This document shows positions 1 to 11,600 of a stretch of DNA of 64,000 nt, piece by piece. Location: the NCBI RefSeq assembly GCF_000151665.1, contig NW_013171817.1:62001-126000 (forward strand). Reading direction: 5' to 3'. Position 1 is the first letter of the stretch. Each line of letters begins with the position of its first letter. The notes below the pieces were generated by a model. It saw nothing but the letters and a program-made list of their open reading frames with translations. It had not been told where the DNA came from and did no database searches. This stretch comes from Blastocystis hominis. Taxonomy: Eukaryota; Sar; Bigyra; Opalinata; Blastocystidae. Both the position numbers and the translations under genes were made by a program.

Positions 1-326
1 ACAAGATCAGTGAGAATCGAAGAAACATCTAGGAACAATTGAAATCAAATCGATCAAACTATACTCGAAATTGATTTCCATTGAACTCTCTGGAATGAAC
101 GAGGTAGCTTGACATTTTGAAGATTTGGAATAACTGAATATGATCAATATTCATTATTCAGAAATACTTTCCAATGTTACCCAACGAGGTGCATTGAAAC
201 TATATTGTACAGAAGTTATTGATCTTAGATTTGGAAGATTTGCAAATCAAATCATTTAGAATCAATTCATTAATACTTCAAAGTATCTATGAACTTGAAT
301 CATCACTGTCTTCAACGAATGTCCTA

Positions 327-913
327 TTATCCACTCTCCTTGTTTGAACTGCACGATTTATTATTCTTGTAGCACACTCCCATTCCATGACGTACATTAT
401 TTTTAAATAACATTCCCTTAAATAGGATTGACTTTCCATCCGTGTCATATTCTGCTCCAGCTCTCTTTCCTGGATAGTTTTATTCCAAATAATCCAAGAA
501 TTCTTTATCATGCACTCATGCACCATCTTTATAATCTATCATTGTATTATCATTTAAGAACTGTTTCAATACGTTGACTTCGTTTCCATCTTTCCATTCA
601 TTCATTCGTGAAATCTTTCCAACTTCATAAAAATAAAGGATTCCTCAATGTTTTCCTTGATCATTCATCTTGTAAACACTTCGTAAGTGCAGTTTATTCA
701 ACCATTTCTTCAATATCATTTACCCATTTCTCTGAAATGATATATGCTTAACTCATTGTTTTTATCGTGCAATCCGACGAATATTCCATTCCCTTGTTCA
801 TTGTATTCCGTTCCTCTTCCATGTCGATATCCATTCTCGAGATAACCCTCATAGAAAAGGTTTCCAGACTGATTATACAGTTCACAGGGTCCAGAAATAT
901 CGCCTTGAGAATA
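327..913 (-). pseudogene. Degenerate MORN-repeat gene (relic of the MORN-LRR family)
   Basis: Three minus-strand pieces read as MORN-type repeats: 913-716 (core YEGYLENGYRHGRGTEY), 620-516 (WKDGNEVNVLKQFLNDN) and 476-327 (GKRAGAEYDTDGKSILF, then NNVRHGMGVCY). In order and content they match the MORN half of the two intact paralogues at 8637-12552 and 14210-16457. Stops and frame shifts separate them, no ATG-started frame joins them, and I see no LRR half. A frame at 1179-985 may be a further upstream piece. I read it as a decayed copy. A multi-exon gene with unusual introns is the alternative, and is less likely because the stops do not sit at plausible splice sites. Confidence 0.6.
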
Positions 914-1395
914 CTACAATTTGGAAATTACACAATGTTAGGAGATTGTATTGTGTCATTTCCATTCAGTCTACCACCCTTCATTTATGTATGAATCCCA
1001 TATCCCTGATGTGGGTCGTCAGCACTTAAAATTACCATATTTTCACTCTTTGATATGAAGGCAAGGTGATTCCATTCAGATTTGCGAAAATGAATGATGA
1101 AAAAGTGAACTTTAATATTAAAAATAACATTGCTACTTGTATTGTTTTTCATTTTAGCATTAGACCAACTAACATCCACTGAACACTATAGTTTAGATCT
1201 TGTTGATGTTCCTCATGCACCGTTGTTAATAAAAAACACGATGATTCAACTCATTTACCCCACTCTTTCCTTCATTTCATTCAATATTTCGTCAACCAGC
1301 ATTCTTCCAATCCGCTTCCTGCGACGCCATCAAGATTCTCCACTCATCATCACCCATTGTGTATTATCTCAAACATCCCTTCTATTTGCTCATAA
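914..1395. other. No intact gene; possible MORN relic
   Basis: AT-rich stretch with only short frames on both strands. The minus frame at 985-1179 may belong to the relic MORN gene, but the similarity is too weak to claim. Nothing else is recognisable. Bases 1-326 are likewise without a supported gene. Confidence 0.4.
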
Positions 1396-2408
1396 TCAAT
1401 TATATTTGGATAAAAAATGAATCAATATATTGCGAAGAATCGCAGGCAAATCTTGCACTCCTTGCTTGATTCCAAACTCGCACAATATCTTCTTCTCGCG
1501 ATAGAACTCCAACACCGGCTTCGTTCTCTCCTCGAAAATGTCGTATCTCGCTTCGATGATTTTTGGATTGTCGTCCGAACGAACGACTAAAGGGACATTG
1601 CAATCATCGCACAGGTTCTCGTTCTGCGGCAGAATCGCAGGCAGATGAACGCTTCCTTCGCTGATTTCACTTAAAATATACGAACGGTTGCATTTGGGAC
1701 AGACTCTAGCATGAACATGCGGAATGAAGCCTACCGCCGGTTCATGAGCTTTTTTACAACTAGATGCTTCGGAAGAGTGAAAACCATCGCGAGATCGACA
1801 GGAGAAAACTAGGAAAGAACCAAGGAAAGCATGTACTTCTTCGAGAGCCTCTGCTTGCTTAATCGTGCGGGGAAACCCGTCCATAATCAAACCCGAGCGA
1901 TACTGTGGCTGTTTAAGGACCTCTATGATCTTTGGAATCATCACGTCATCCGGTATTAATTCTCCACGCAGAACGTACTTCTACCTATCAGGAAAGACGA
2001 TTAGAGCTACTTCCGCAATCAAACCAAAATCAGTCCCTTGTTGCATCTCCTTTTGAATAATATACTTTGAGCGAAAGGAAGGAATCTATCCGATAGAGCG
2101 TGTATGCAATCCAAACTAGTAGTACAGGAGCAACTATTCGCATACAGGTCCCGACGCCCACGCCCGGAGGACCCATGAATAGAATATTTTTCTTTCGAAC
2201 ATTGAGTGCCTGAAACTAGGATAAACGCACATTTCAACCACATACAAAGCAACTATAGAAACTAATGGGGTCTTGATCTGCCTATGCATAACTCTCATCT
2301 GCCACTGCCCACACAAAGCCTGTCCAGCTCAGCACCAAGTTCATGGGTCGAAAGACCCTTCAGGCTGGCGATGATAAACCTCAGTTTCCCAACATTCAAG
2401 GAATTCAT
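1396..2408 (-). CDS. Adenylate kinase-like protein with altered catalytic motifs
   Basis: Spliced minus-strand gene with about six introns of 28-31 bp ending in TAG. Start chosen at ATG 2408 (MNSLNVGK...); stop TGA at 1398-1396. Recognisable nucleoside monophosphate kinase features: a P-loop-like GPPGVGVGT, the AMP-side helix with DGFPRT, a zinc-type lid with CPKC and CDDC pairs, then RSDDNPKIIEAR and the T-x-P segment before the last helix. Known family members transfer phosphate between ATP and AMP. Odd: the P-loop Lys (GxPGxGKGT) is Val here, and the AMP-binding STGD stretch aligns without a gap to RSKY. The lid and C-terminal half are well kept. It may be a non-catalytic paralogue, or a gene beginning to decay. 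There is an N-terminal extension of about 45 residues before the P-loop. Confidence 0.72.
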
Positions 2409-2470
2409 CCGCCGCGTAACCAAATCGCTCTGTTGATTAATAACAAAAAACTCCTTCGACCAAAAAGCCG

Positions 2471-2670
2471 TTTGCACTTGGTTATGGATCAAACAACGCA
2501 CAGAAATTACACAAACTACGAATCTCGTCAAACCTACAGCCTTTCTGAACTCATTCTAGCCGAAAACTCGTTTGCACTTGGTTATGGATCAAACAACGCA
2601 CAGAAACCACAAAAACTACGAAGCCCGTCAACCCACAGCCTTCCCGAGCTCATTCTAGCCGAGCACTCCA
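2471..2670. repeat. Direct tandem duplication, period 100 bp
   Basis: Two adjacent copies, the first beginning TTTGCACTTGGTTATGGATC at 2471 and the second at 2571. They are nearly identical over the first 36 bases and about 80 percent identical afterwards. The block fills the space between the start of the adenylate kinase-like gene (ATG at 2408) and the stop of the SAS-6-like gene (2675-2673), so it sits in the putative promoter of the former. No coding potential of its own. Confidence 0.85.
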
Positions 2671-2672
2671 CG

Positions 2673-4171
2673 CTACAGAGACGAAGCCACATGCGACCCC
2701 AGCTTAATCTTGTTGATCTCCTGATTGAGGCACGAAATCGCTACACTTCGTCGATCTCCGCATTCCTACCCCGATCCTTCATCTTATTCGAGTGCAACAG
2801 CGTTTTCACGTAATCGACATTCTTCGCATGTTCCGTCTTCAACTGCGCCAACTGCACCGCCATCGTCTCCATCGCCTTCTTCTGCTCCTCCTTCTCCCTC
2901 TCCAGACCTTCTTCTCTCTCCCTTCCTTCCTCTACTTCCCTCTCCAGACGCTTCACCGCGGTTTCCAGCTCTTTTTGGCGCTTCTTCGCCTCCTCCAGCG
3001 CCGCTTCCCGCTCCGCCAACGTCGCCGACGCCTTCTCCGCCTTCTCCGTCTGCTCCTGCAGCTGCTTCGCCGTGCGCTCCGCCGTTTCCGCCAGCGCTTT
3101 CTACCGATAACCGCGGGGAAACAGCCAAACTTCCGCCTGCTGCAGGTCGGCGAGCGATTTCTTGCAGGAATCGGCCTCCCCCGCGGTTCTGCGGAGGCGG
3201 TTGGCTTCGTCTTGGAGGGAGTCGAAGGCCGCGCGGAGTTCGTCGCGTTCCCCGTGGGCGGCGAGGCTAGGAATCGCGGGGAAAAAGCGATTACAGGGAG
3301 GCGGAGGAGGCTGCGAGTTTTTGCTGGAGCGCGGCGAGCTGCGCGGCCCACTGCTGGCGCTGCTGGTCGAGCGAGGCGGCGTGCTGCTGGTCGAGCGTGT
3401 CGAGCTGGTGGCGGAGGGAGAGGATCTGGGACTCGAGCGTTTGCTGGATTTGATGGAGGGAGGACTCGTAGTCCTGCTTGAGCGAGGCGGTGTCGTGGGA
3501 GTATTGGCGTTGGAGGTCGCGATATCGCTGGAGAAGAGAGTTGGAATGGGCGGAGGAAGGAGAAACGGAGGCGGAATCCTGCATGGGTCAGAGAGTTAAT
3601 AATGGAGAAACGGGGTCCTGGTAGAGACGAACCAGCGAGAGAAGGTAGGAAATGAGCTGGGAATCGTTGGCTTGGCGGAAAGGGAGCGAGATGAGAGGGA
3701 AGGACATGAAGGAAGAAACCTGGACTACTTTGAGAAGCTGGCTGCCATCCTCCTCCAAAGGCTCTAAACAAATGGAAAATCTAGGTCAAACCAAGCGAGA
3801 CAACAAAACGTAAAGAAACCTCCCAGAGATGACATCCTGTTTGTTTTCGTCTCGGTGATGCGGTCCAGAATCGATAAAAAATGAGAGGGGAACTGATTGA
3901 AAGGAATTAACACATTCTGAGACGTTATCATATTCTCATACTCATCTTCTCGAATAATACAGTAATAGAGAAAGGAAGCGTTGCTCGGATCACTCAGTTC
4001 GAGCTGAAGTGTATCGGAGTCTTCCTAAACAGAATCAACATCCATCCAACCGCCCACCGTATGAACCGTTTCCACTTTTAAACTCAGATGGCGTTCTTCA
4101 TTCGCAACCGTGACTTCCATCTCCCGAACAGAGCATCTCTCGTCCGTATGGGGTTCCTGAGAATCTTCCAT
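2673..4171 (-). CDS. SAS6: SAS-6-like centriole assembly protein
   Basis: Spliced minus-strand gene; start ATG 4171, predicted stop TAG 2675-2673 after a 26-bp CAG-ended intron. The N-terminal globular part carries the SAS-6 hallmarks in order: DPSNASFLYYCIIREDEYE, then NQFPSHFLSILDRI, then LLKVVQVSSFMSFPLISLPF and the ND...LISYLLSLVRLY helix. These match the head domain of SAS-6, which forms the ninefold centriole cartwheel. The rest is a long coiled coil (about 250 residues of E/Q/R/K heptads), the normal SAS-6 rod. Introns resolved: after VKVET, after SSLG, after YQDP and two in the rod. It diverges from the golgin gene, with only about 67 bp between start codons. Odd because Blastocystis is not known to make flagella. 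Other XRCC4/XLF/SAS-6 superfamily members are the alternative, but the head motifs fit SAS-6 best. Confidence 0.78.
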
Positions 4172-4238
4172 CTCGAATGTGGGAATGTGAAAAGATGAAA
4201 AGAGTGGAGGAAAATGGAATTCCGAATATTGGTACGAA

Positions 4239-4762
4239 ATGGGTCGTAAGCATTTCTTTGATTCTTACGACATCATGAGCGAGTCGACAGAGGATTTATC
4301 GAAGGTAGCCATCCCGGAGGGAGATGACGATTCTCAAAAGCAGGAAGTAGGGATTGGTTTTGACTTTGGCGATATTTTGTAGAATGAAAAGCTGAAAAAG
4401 GTTATCCAGTTCCTTCAGGCCAAATCCAAATCGCAAACTGTTAAAATTGCAGAACTTACAAAGCAAAGCGAGTTGAAAGATATCATTATTTCAACTGCCA
4501 AGGAGAATTTAGAAAAAATTCAAAAGGAGCGGGATGACAAAGCGCGCGAGTTAGCTGTATTCGTTATTTTAGGGAGTTTCTCACTTTCTAGGAATTGAAA
4601 TCGAAGAAGGGAGGAAACTCCATCGAGATGTTTGAAGGACAGAAGCCAGAAGCCGTCCTGGAGCGAATTCAAGTTGGCCACGATATTTGGTGCCTTGTAA
4701 AGTTCCCCAAGCCCGCTTCCGACGCGTTTCTCTTTATATTTTTCATATTTGATGAATAGCTC

Positions 4763-4799
<37 letters not shown>

Positions 4800-5914
4800 G
4801 ACGACGACTTCCACGATAATTCCTGCATTTGGCTCTCGCAGGACGAGCTTATCGAGCACGTCAACTCCATCGGCTGCACGCTGGACCTTCCCCCCTTCTC
4901 TCTCTCTTCCACCCAAGCATCCGAATTAGTCCCTTTTTTTGGAATTCCATAAAACGCAGCGAAACCAACTGCAGTCGCTCCAGCAATCCTACGAAAAACT
5001 CGAAGAGGAGTACAAGAAGTTCCGCGTGGAAACCGACGTCATGCTCTGGAACAAAAACTCGCAGATCACCAGCGTAGGTTTCCCCGGTTTCCCCAATTGT
5101 AGCTGCAATCGTCGAGCATCGACCTGCCGCTGTTCTCGACGCAGCCGTCGCTGCAAGTGCAGGACGACGTGGAGAGTCTGCGCATCCAGCGGCAAGCGTT
5201 GAAGGAGCGCAACGCGCAGCTGACGCAGCAGATCGACTCGCTGCGGCTGGACGTGGAGGAGCTGAAGCTGCAGACGGCGGACGACCAGCGGAAGCTGGGG
5301 CTGATGAAGGCGGAGTGCGATGAGTGGAGGCGGAAGTATAAGGAGGAGGTGAAGGTGAGAGAAGGAGGTGAGAGCGAGGCGTAGAAGAAGCAGACGGAGT
5401 CGATCGATGCGCAGATTAGCGTGGCGACGGATAAGGAGACGATTGAATCGCTGCGGAACGAGATCGATTACTTGAAGAGCAAAAACCAGCAGATGTTGAT
5501 GATGATGCGGAAGAGTGAAGCGGAAGGGAAGGGAGCCGCGACGAGTTCGACGAGTTCGACGAGTTCGATGGGGTCGATGGGGTCGATGAGTGGAATGAAT
5601 GGTGGAAAAGGAGAAGAGGGGAAAGGAGGAGAGCTGGATGTGAGTAGTCAGGATATTTTAACGAAGAATGTTTGTTTCTTTTGGGAGAGAGTGAGGCGTA
5701 GAAGTATCTGCGGAGCTTGTTTTTTAATTATTTGTGCTCGCGCGATCGCAGTGCGAGGTGGGGGCGAAGCGGACGGGTGAGGCGTAGAAATCACATGCAG
5801 ACGGCGCTGATGACGATCTTCCAGTTCACTCCGGAGGAAGTGATGGAGATTCGAGTGAGGATTTTGGAGAGAGAGGATGACGGATAGAAGAAAGCGTCGA
5901 GTTCGTGGTTCTGA
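4239..5914 (+). CDS. Golgin with C-terminal GRIP domain
   Basis: Spliced plus-strand gene of about nine exons; start at ATG 4239 (in frame with a second ATG at 4275), stop TGA 5912-5914. The first half has scattered coiled coil, a run of ten Asp (about 4768-4797) and an acidic linker; the second half is a long heptad coiled coil with an S/T/M/G-rich insert. The final exons encode KYLRSLFFNYL, then NHMQTALMTIFQFTPEEVMEIRKK, the order seen in GRIP domains (conserved Tyr first, then the LQFSPEE-type helix). GRIP domains bind ARL1 on the trans-Golgi, so the likely role is vesicle tethering. Introns are 29-36 bp; one ends in CAG, the others in TAG. The 3' signal is the shared palindrome at 5979-5996. 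A TGTTTGTT also straddles the exon/intron junction at 5669-5676. Confidence 0.78.
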
Positions 5915-5978
5915 GTTTTTTATTCAACACAAGAGAAGAGAAGGATGGTTCTAAGAATACGAATGATTTTTGTGGGCG

Positions 5979-5996
5979 TGTTTGTTCCAAGAAACA
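5979..5996. terminator. Back-to-back polyadenylation motifs shared by golgin (+) and COG6 (-)
   Basis: Plus strand reads TGTTTGTT, CC, AAGAAACA. The right half is TGTTTCTT on the minus strand. Each half is a 3'-end octamer for one of the two convergent genes. Assignment rests on the known Blastocystis motif and on the same arrangement recurring in four other places in this window. Confidence 0.75.
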
Positions 5997-6000
5997 GAGC

Positions 6001-8050
6001 AATCACAGTCGAGAAGCGTTTTGATCTGCTGAGGCGTGTGCAGCATGATCGAATCCACGTTGATGTATCCATTCTGCGGGTCGTGCACCGCGTTGTACAA
6101 TCGCTCGTACTCGCTGGAGATCATTCGGCTCGCCTCCAGCTTCATGCGGGTTCGCAGCTTGGGATGAATCGTGTAGAACTCGTTATTGATGAACAAGTAC
6201 ATCTTCGAGACTAACAGCTGCGTGCCCTTTTCGATCACCGCAGGAGACGCGATGGAATGGACCGAGAGAGGCGGCGACAGCGAGTTCATCTGCTGCAGCA
6301 AGCGCAGCAAATCGCATTCTTTAAGCAGAGCGTTGAGCTACGAATCAATCAACCCACTTCATGCCTCGCTTACCTTTTCTCGAATGATCGTATCCGTGTA
6401 GAAATCGCTCTTTTCGCAGAGATAGTAATTGAAATTCACTCCGAATCCGTACTGACTCACCACACTCTTCAGCTCCTCGATCACATTCACCAGCGTCACG
6501 TAAAGCTCCGTCGCATCCAAAATCTGGAAGTAATCGCGCGAATTCTCCACGAGCGGCATCAGTGACGCCTCCACCAACGAATTGAACAGCTCCGTTTTTC
6601 GCTCAATCTCCATCGTTGTGTTGTTTAGACTAAATCTCACGTGTGCAAACAAACAAAACATATCGAAACACTGCCGCAGCAGCAGCAGCAGCTCCGTGAA
6701 AATCGTGTTCTGTCCCCGTTCGCTTCCGTTTTTCGTGGACACGCCGTTCCCCGCGGTGATAAACGAGTTGCTAACGAACGGAGAGAGTTTGAAATAGTGT
6801 TTCACGCGCACCACGAAGAGATTGGTGATGCGAGTCCATAACGTTTGTTCAATGGAGAGCAGCGTGGATCGCAGAGAGCAATCCTTGCTAATGATGTTCG
6901 CTACGATGTTGTCGTAGAACGCGAGGATCTGAAGCGACTCAAACAGCTGCAACACGTTCGAATTCTCGTCGAAATACGGGTTCAAATACTCCTGGACGAA
7001 CTTGTTCGCCCCGCTGAAAATCACGTCCATGCAACTCGTCACGAAGTGATTCTGCGCCGACTCCTCGGCGTCTCCCGCCAACAAAACGCGGATTCCCGCG
7101 CGTTCTTCGTTCATGTATTCGTGCAGCCACGTGAACAGATCCGACATCATCTGGTTCGGGTTTTCCTCGTTGCGGTTCTGGCTCCACTGCACAAGATTGT
7201 CCGCGAGAAGGCTCGCGAGCAGGTTGCGGCGGTTGTTCACGAAGTCTGTTAGGCAGTGATTGAAGTACGATTCTTTCTGTCGAAGCGTCTGCAGACCGCG
7301 GCGAAGACGAAGAAAGCTGCTGTTCCCTTCATCGAGGTAGTAGCTCTTGTCGCCTGTGTTGTGGCATTCCGCTTGGCACCACCCGAAGAGGCGGTGGAAC
7401 GCGTTTTCTTCGAGGGAGGAGATGGTCTCCAGCAATTCCACCGTGGCCGTCATCATGCAGTAGGGGTCTTGCATGAGCGCTGTACAGCGCGCTTTGACTT
7501 CGGAGGCTCGCTGCAGGACCACGAAGAACTCGTCGGAGCCATTCTCGAAAATGGGGCGCTGTTCCAGAATGGATTTTTCTTCGGCAGAGAGGGAATATGC
7601 GTGGAGGAAACGAGTGAGCGCTTCGCGACGTGAACGGAGGCGTTGTCTTGGAAAATTAGGAAACTGAAAGATTTCTACTCGTATGTAATAGTATCCGTGT
7701 GGAACGAGTTCAGAGACCGCGTCTGCTTCTCTGTTTCATCAATTGTATTACGAATGTCCAAACAGACTTTTGTCACTTCGTCCAGGGATGTGGAAAACTT
7801 TTCAAAGACCTACGACGTCATTTGCTCGACAGAAATAGCGAACGGTGTAAAACTTCCCAAGTTCGGTTGCAAAGCGTTGAGTCAATTCGCAGCTTATTCC
7901 CTCCAGAGAAAAACGCAAGTTCTTTCGACTGTCCACAGTATTTTCGGTTGAGTCATAATACGCCGCAAACGAATCCAAAGCCTCTTGGATGTCGCTCTGC
8001 GTTGTATTCATACTGAGGACCTTCTGGATCTTCTTGTCTAGAACACGCAT
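6001..8050 (-). CDS. COG6: Conserved oligomeric Golgi complex subunit 6
   Basis: Minus-strand gene, start ATG 8050. The middle exon (7522-6359) carries RLFGWCQAEC, a WLHEYMNEER segment and long helical repeats. The last exon has SSEYERLYNAV, then INVDSIMLHTPQQIKTLL, matching the COG6 C-terminus (YGEVYAAV...NILHRSPQQVQTLLS in animals). COG6 is part of the tethering complex for retrograde intra-Golgi vesicles. The N-terminal exon is an amphipathic helix typical of the complex. The splice between the exon ending near 7690 and RFLHAYSLSAEEK is not fully resolved. The genomic frame runs past the 3' signal to a TAG at 5951, so the stop is probably made by polyadenylation: GAT-T followed by four bases and TGTTTCTT gives UAA at 6001. 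Confidence 0.85.
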
Positions 8051-8584
8051 CTCACTAAAAATGTCTATACAAACAACAGTATTTTTTGATTTCTCTTTTG
8101 CTTGTGATTCGTAATCACTTGTAGATAGTTGCTAGTATGAAATAGGATAGAGAGAAGGGATGATTTAAGATGGGTTGTGCATTTTGGTTGAGCAAAACCA
8201 TTCTTTGTTAAGTAGGTTCTTTGGAGATTCCATGATGGAGAGATCCAATAATTTCGAATCTACAACATCGGTTATGTGGGATGTTTTAAACATGATAAAT
8301 ATATCGCATCGCACCTTTTTTGCTTGAAAATGAGTCATCAACGTATTTCCGTGATCATGAAGGATTTATTATGCTTTTCAAATTCATTTCGGGAATTTTT
8401 CACAGGAAGACGAGTTTGTGAGTAAATTTCACTGTGACACACGATGTTAGTTGAAACATAATAAGAATTATTTAAAAAGACTGCTTCTCGATATCTGGGA
8501 TTGACGCTTTCTATTTACAGATCCAATTCAGAGTCTAGCAGCAACACACACGCTGATACTTATTATCTGTGACCTTCTTTCTTA
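8051..8584. other. Intergenic, no gene seen
   Basis: About 530 bp of AT-rich sequence between the COG6 start codon and the 3' end of the MORN-LRR gene. Short frames only. It presumably holds the COG6 promoter; I see no recognisable element. Confidence 0.6.
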
Positions 8585-8592
8585 AACAAACA
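8585..8592 (-). terminator. 3'-end octamer of the MORN-LRR gene
   Basis: AACAAACA on the plus strand, i.e. TGTTTGTT on the minus strand, 45 bp after the TAA stop at 8639-8637. Confidence 0.65.
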
Positions 8593-8636
8593 CAGATTCG
8601 CAAGTTACACCCTATTGGTTCTTGATCCAGTGTCCT

Positions 8637-11600
8637 TTACGAATTCAGAAGTCTCATCAGAGCGTCCAACAATCCATTTCCCTTTTTCACAAGAGATCCC
8701 AGGTTCGGATGCACACCTACACAATAACGAAACGCACTCATTTCGACCCTCCACTTCCATTTCATTCACCGCCTCGAAGGAGTTGGGAAGACTCACCTCC
8801 ATCACGTTAGGAATGTCTACCTCACAATCCAATTTCGTTGCTACTGTTCAACTTGACGTTCTTCATAAGACGCAGACTGTTTCCATCCGAGACAAGGCTG
8901 CGAAGGCGCGGCAGATCTGATAATAAAAAAGAACTGGGAATCGCTTACTCTTCATGGTCACACAGCTGTTATTGTCCATCACCACGCCATCCAGCGCATC
9001 CGATCCCAAACGAATCGTTTCCAGCATTGGCAGGTCTATTTCTCATCCCTCATTAGAATATTCAACTCTTCATCGTAACGGCAACAGCGTTGCAGAATCC
9101 CTTGTTTCCGACTTCGATCGACTGGAGAGATATCAAGTCTACATGCCATCGAGATTGTATTTCTACCCTCCAGGACAAAGTCCGCATCGTGGAAATTGCA
9201 GGACTCGTATCCCACTTCTCCGATCTTCAAATGCTTCAGCATATTGCAGTTCTGAATCACGAACGGTCCGCTATAGTCGCTGAAGCTGTATCGTCCGATG
9301 GTGATGATTTCAAGAGACGGACAGTTGGTAACGGTAAAGTTTCGATGCGGATTGTCACCACGCTCGTTTTTACTCTGCGTAAAGCAGTTCTTCCCAATAG
9401 TGATCGACTTCAGGGCGGGGAGTCCGCTGATTACAAAATGATACACCTCGCTGAAGCAGTCGTTTGCAATCTGGAGCGTCTCCAGAAGCATGAAAGTGGT
9501 CAGCTCGAAGAAGCGATCGGCTCGATCATTGCAGGAGAAGGCGGGAATGACCATTTCGGAGGTCGCTGGGTTCATTTCGGTGATCATACTCGGACACTTG
9601 CTGGTGATAACCAGCGACGCTAGACTGTTGCTCACGTCTACAGTGAGAGGCAAAGCAAAACCGAACCATCGATGGTCGCGAACTCCACGTAGTTGAAGGA
9701 GTCGGGAAGAGAAACGTCGGTCAATCGGGGAATGTCTGCGTGAGAGGAAAGAAGAGAGCCAACTCGAAAGAACAACGGTGCGTTGCAGAGCGAACGTCGC
9801 GCCATCCGAACGAAGCGTCGTCAGATTCGGCAGATCTGTGGATCACTGCTCGACAATTAGGAATACTCTTCATTGTGAGGGTGTTGATCGTCTTCTTGTA
9901 TCTTCCCTGAATGGACTGGTTTCCGCACACGAACTCCCTCAGTCTGGGGAGATCTGCGCTTGACCGTTCGCATTGAATCCCTACTCTCAATGACGGTGCA
10001 GACAGACCAGAAGAACGCCAGTTTTCCAAGATGAACAACCTCGAGAGAAGGCAAATCTGCATCGAATTAAGGCGGAAATAGAGTACCTCGAAGAACAAAG
10101 TTCGCGTAGTCGAAGTTCCAACTATCTTCGGTGATATCTCCGATCTTCAATTCTTCGAGAGCCGGCAAGTTCTTCACTTCGAACTCTCCGGAGTAGTCGC
10201 AGAAACTGTACTTTCCGATAATAATACTGCGCAAATGGGGGCAATCAAGGACGTGGAACGACCGCGTGGGATCGTTGCCATGTCGTTTCTTTTCAGCGGT
10301 GAAGCTATTCTCTCCGATCGTCAGTGAGATGAGATTCTGCAAGCCTTGGATCCGGAATTCCTTCATGTTCTCGAACGAATCGTTCCCGATCCGAATGGTT
10401 TGGAGTTTAGTGAAACGCGAAAAGTTGAAGGGCGGGACGTTCGGGTTGTTACAGATTCCGTTTTCGAGGTCGATGGTTGTTACCGATGAATCGATTCTCT
10501 CCAAATTGACAATCTGATCGACTGGGAGAAGCTCAGCGAGCGGCTCAGCGACGTCTATTTCTTCAAATGGGCAATCGATTCATACTCTCCACGGTAGAGT
10601 TTCGGACCATTTTGAATGAGCCGGGGAGTCTCACATTGTCCAAAGCGGGAATGTCTGATGGTGAGAAGAAAAAGTGAAGGAACGTACTTTGAAGAATTAC
10701 CAACTTCGGCGAATGGAACGTGAATCCAGGTTTATTGGAAATCAGGGTTTTGAGCATGGGCAAATCTGAGAATCAAAGAAAAGAAGACATCGTTCTACCC
10801 TTCATAATCAGAGAGCAATCGTCTCGCTTGTCTCCATTCATCGAGTTATCTCCCACTCGAATTGAGTTCAGCTTCGGTAGATCTACATGAAAACTCACAC
10901 TAAATTGTACTTTCGAAGACAGTGTGAGTGGAGAATCCGAACGTTTTGTCTCCCATTACGATAGTTCGCAGTTCAGGCAAATCTCGGAAAATGCACGAGC
11001 TGTTGCTGAAGTTCCACGACTCCTCGTCGAACACTCCAATCTCGATTTCCCGCAGTCTTCGAAGATCCAGCAGTTCAAAATCGCCGCCATAATCGCTGAA
11101 GCTGTAGCGGCCGATCTTGATAGTTTCGAGGAAAGGGCAATGCTTGATGTGGAAGGATCGGTCTTTGTCTTCTTTCCATCCGTTCAGCTCCTTCGTGAAT
11201 GAACTCTTTCCAACCGTGAATTGTTGGAGTAGGGGCATGTCAGCAATGCAGAAATAGTCCACGCGAGAACAGCACTCGTCGCCCACTTCGATCATCCGCA
11301 GCTTTGCGAAAGCCTTCAGCTCGAATCTAGCCATACTATTGCAAGTCGAAGAGCGGATCTTGAGAATCTCGACCGTCGACTGCAAACCACCCAATTCAGC
11401 ATCGCTAGTGATAATAGTTTCCTCTCCCGTCAAAGGCATCATTGCCAATGTCTCCTCTTCTGTAGGCTGTTGCTCGGCACTATTGTCTTGAGGTTCATCA
11501 GAGTCATTCGAGTCATCCGAGTCATCCGAGTCATCCGAGTCGTCAGAATCGTCAGAATCGTCAGAGTCGTCAGAACCTTGAGCAAGTTGACCAAGAAGGT

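Noticed and set aside
11488-11579. Short direct repeats looking at first like an array
   Set aside because: They are GAT/TCA codon repeats coding (Asp-Asp-Ser)n in the MORN-LRR gene, without spacers; not CRISPR.
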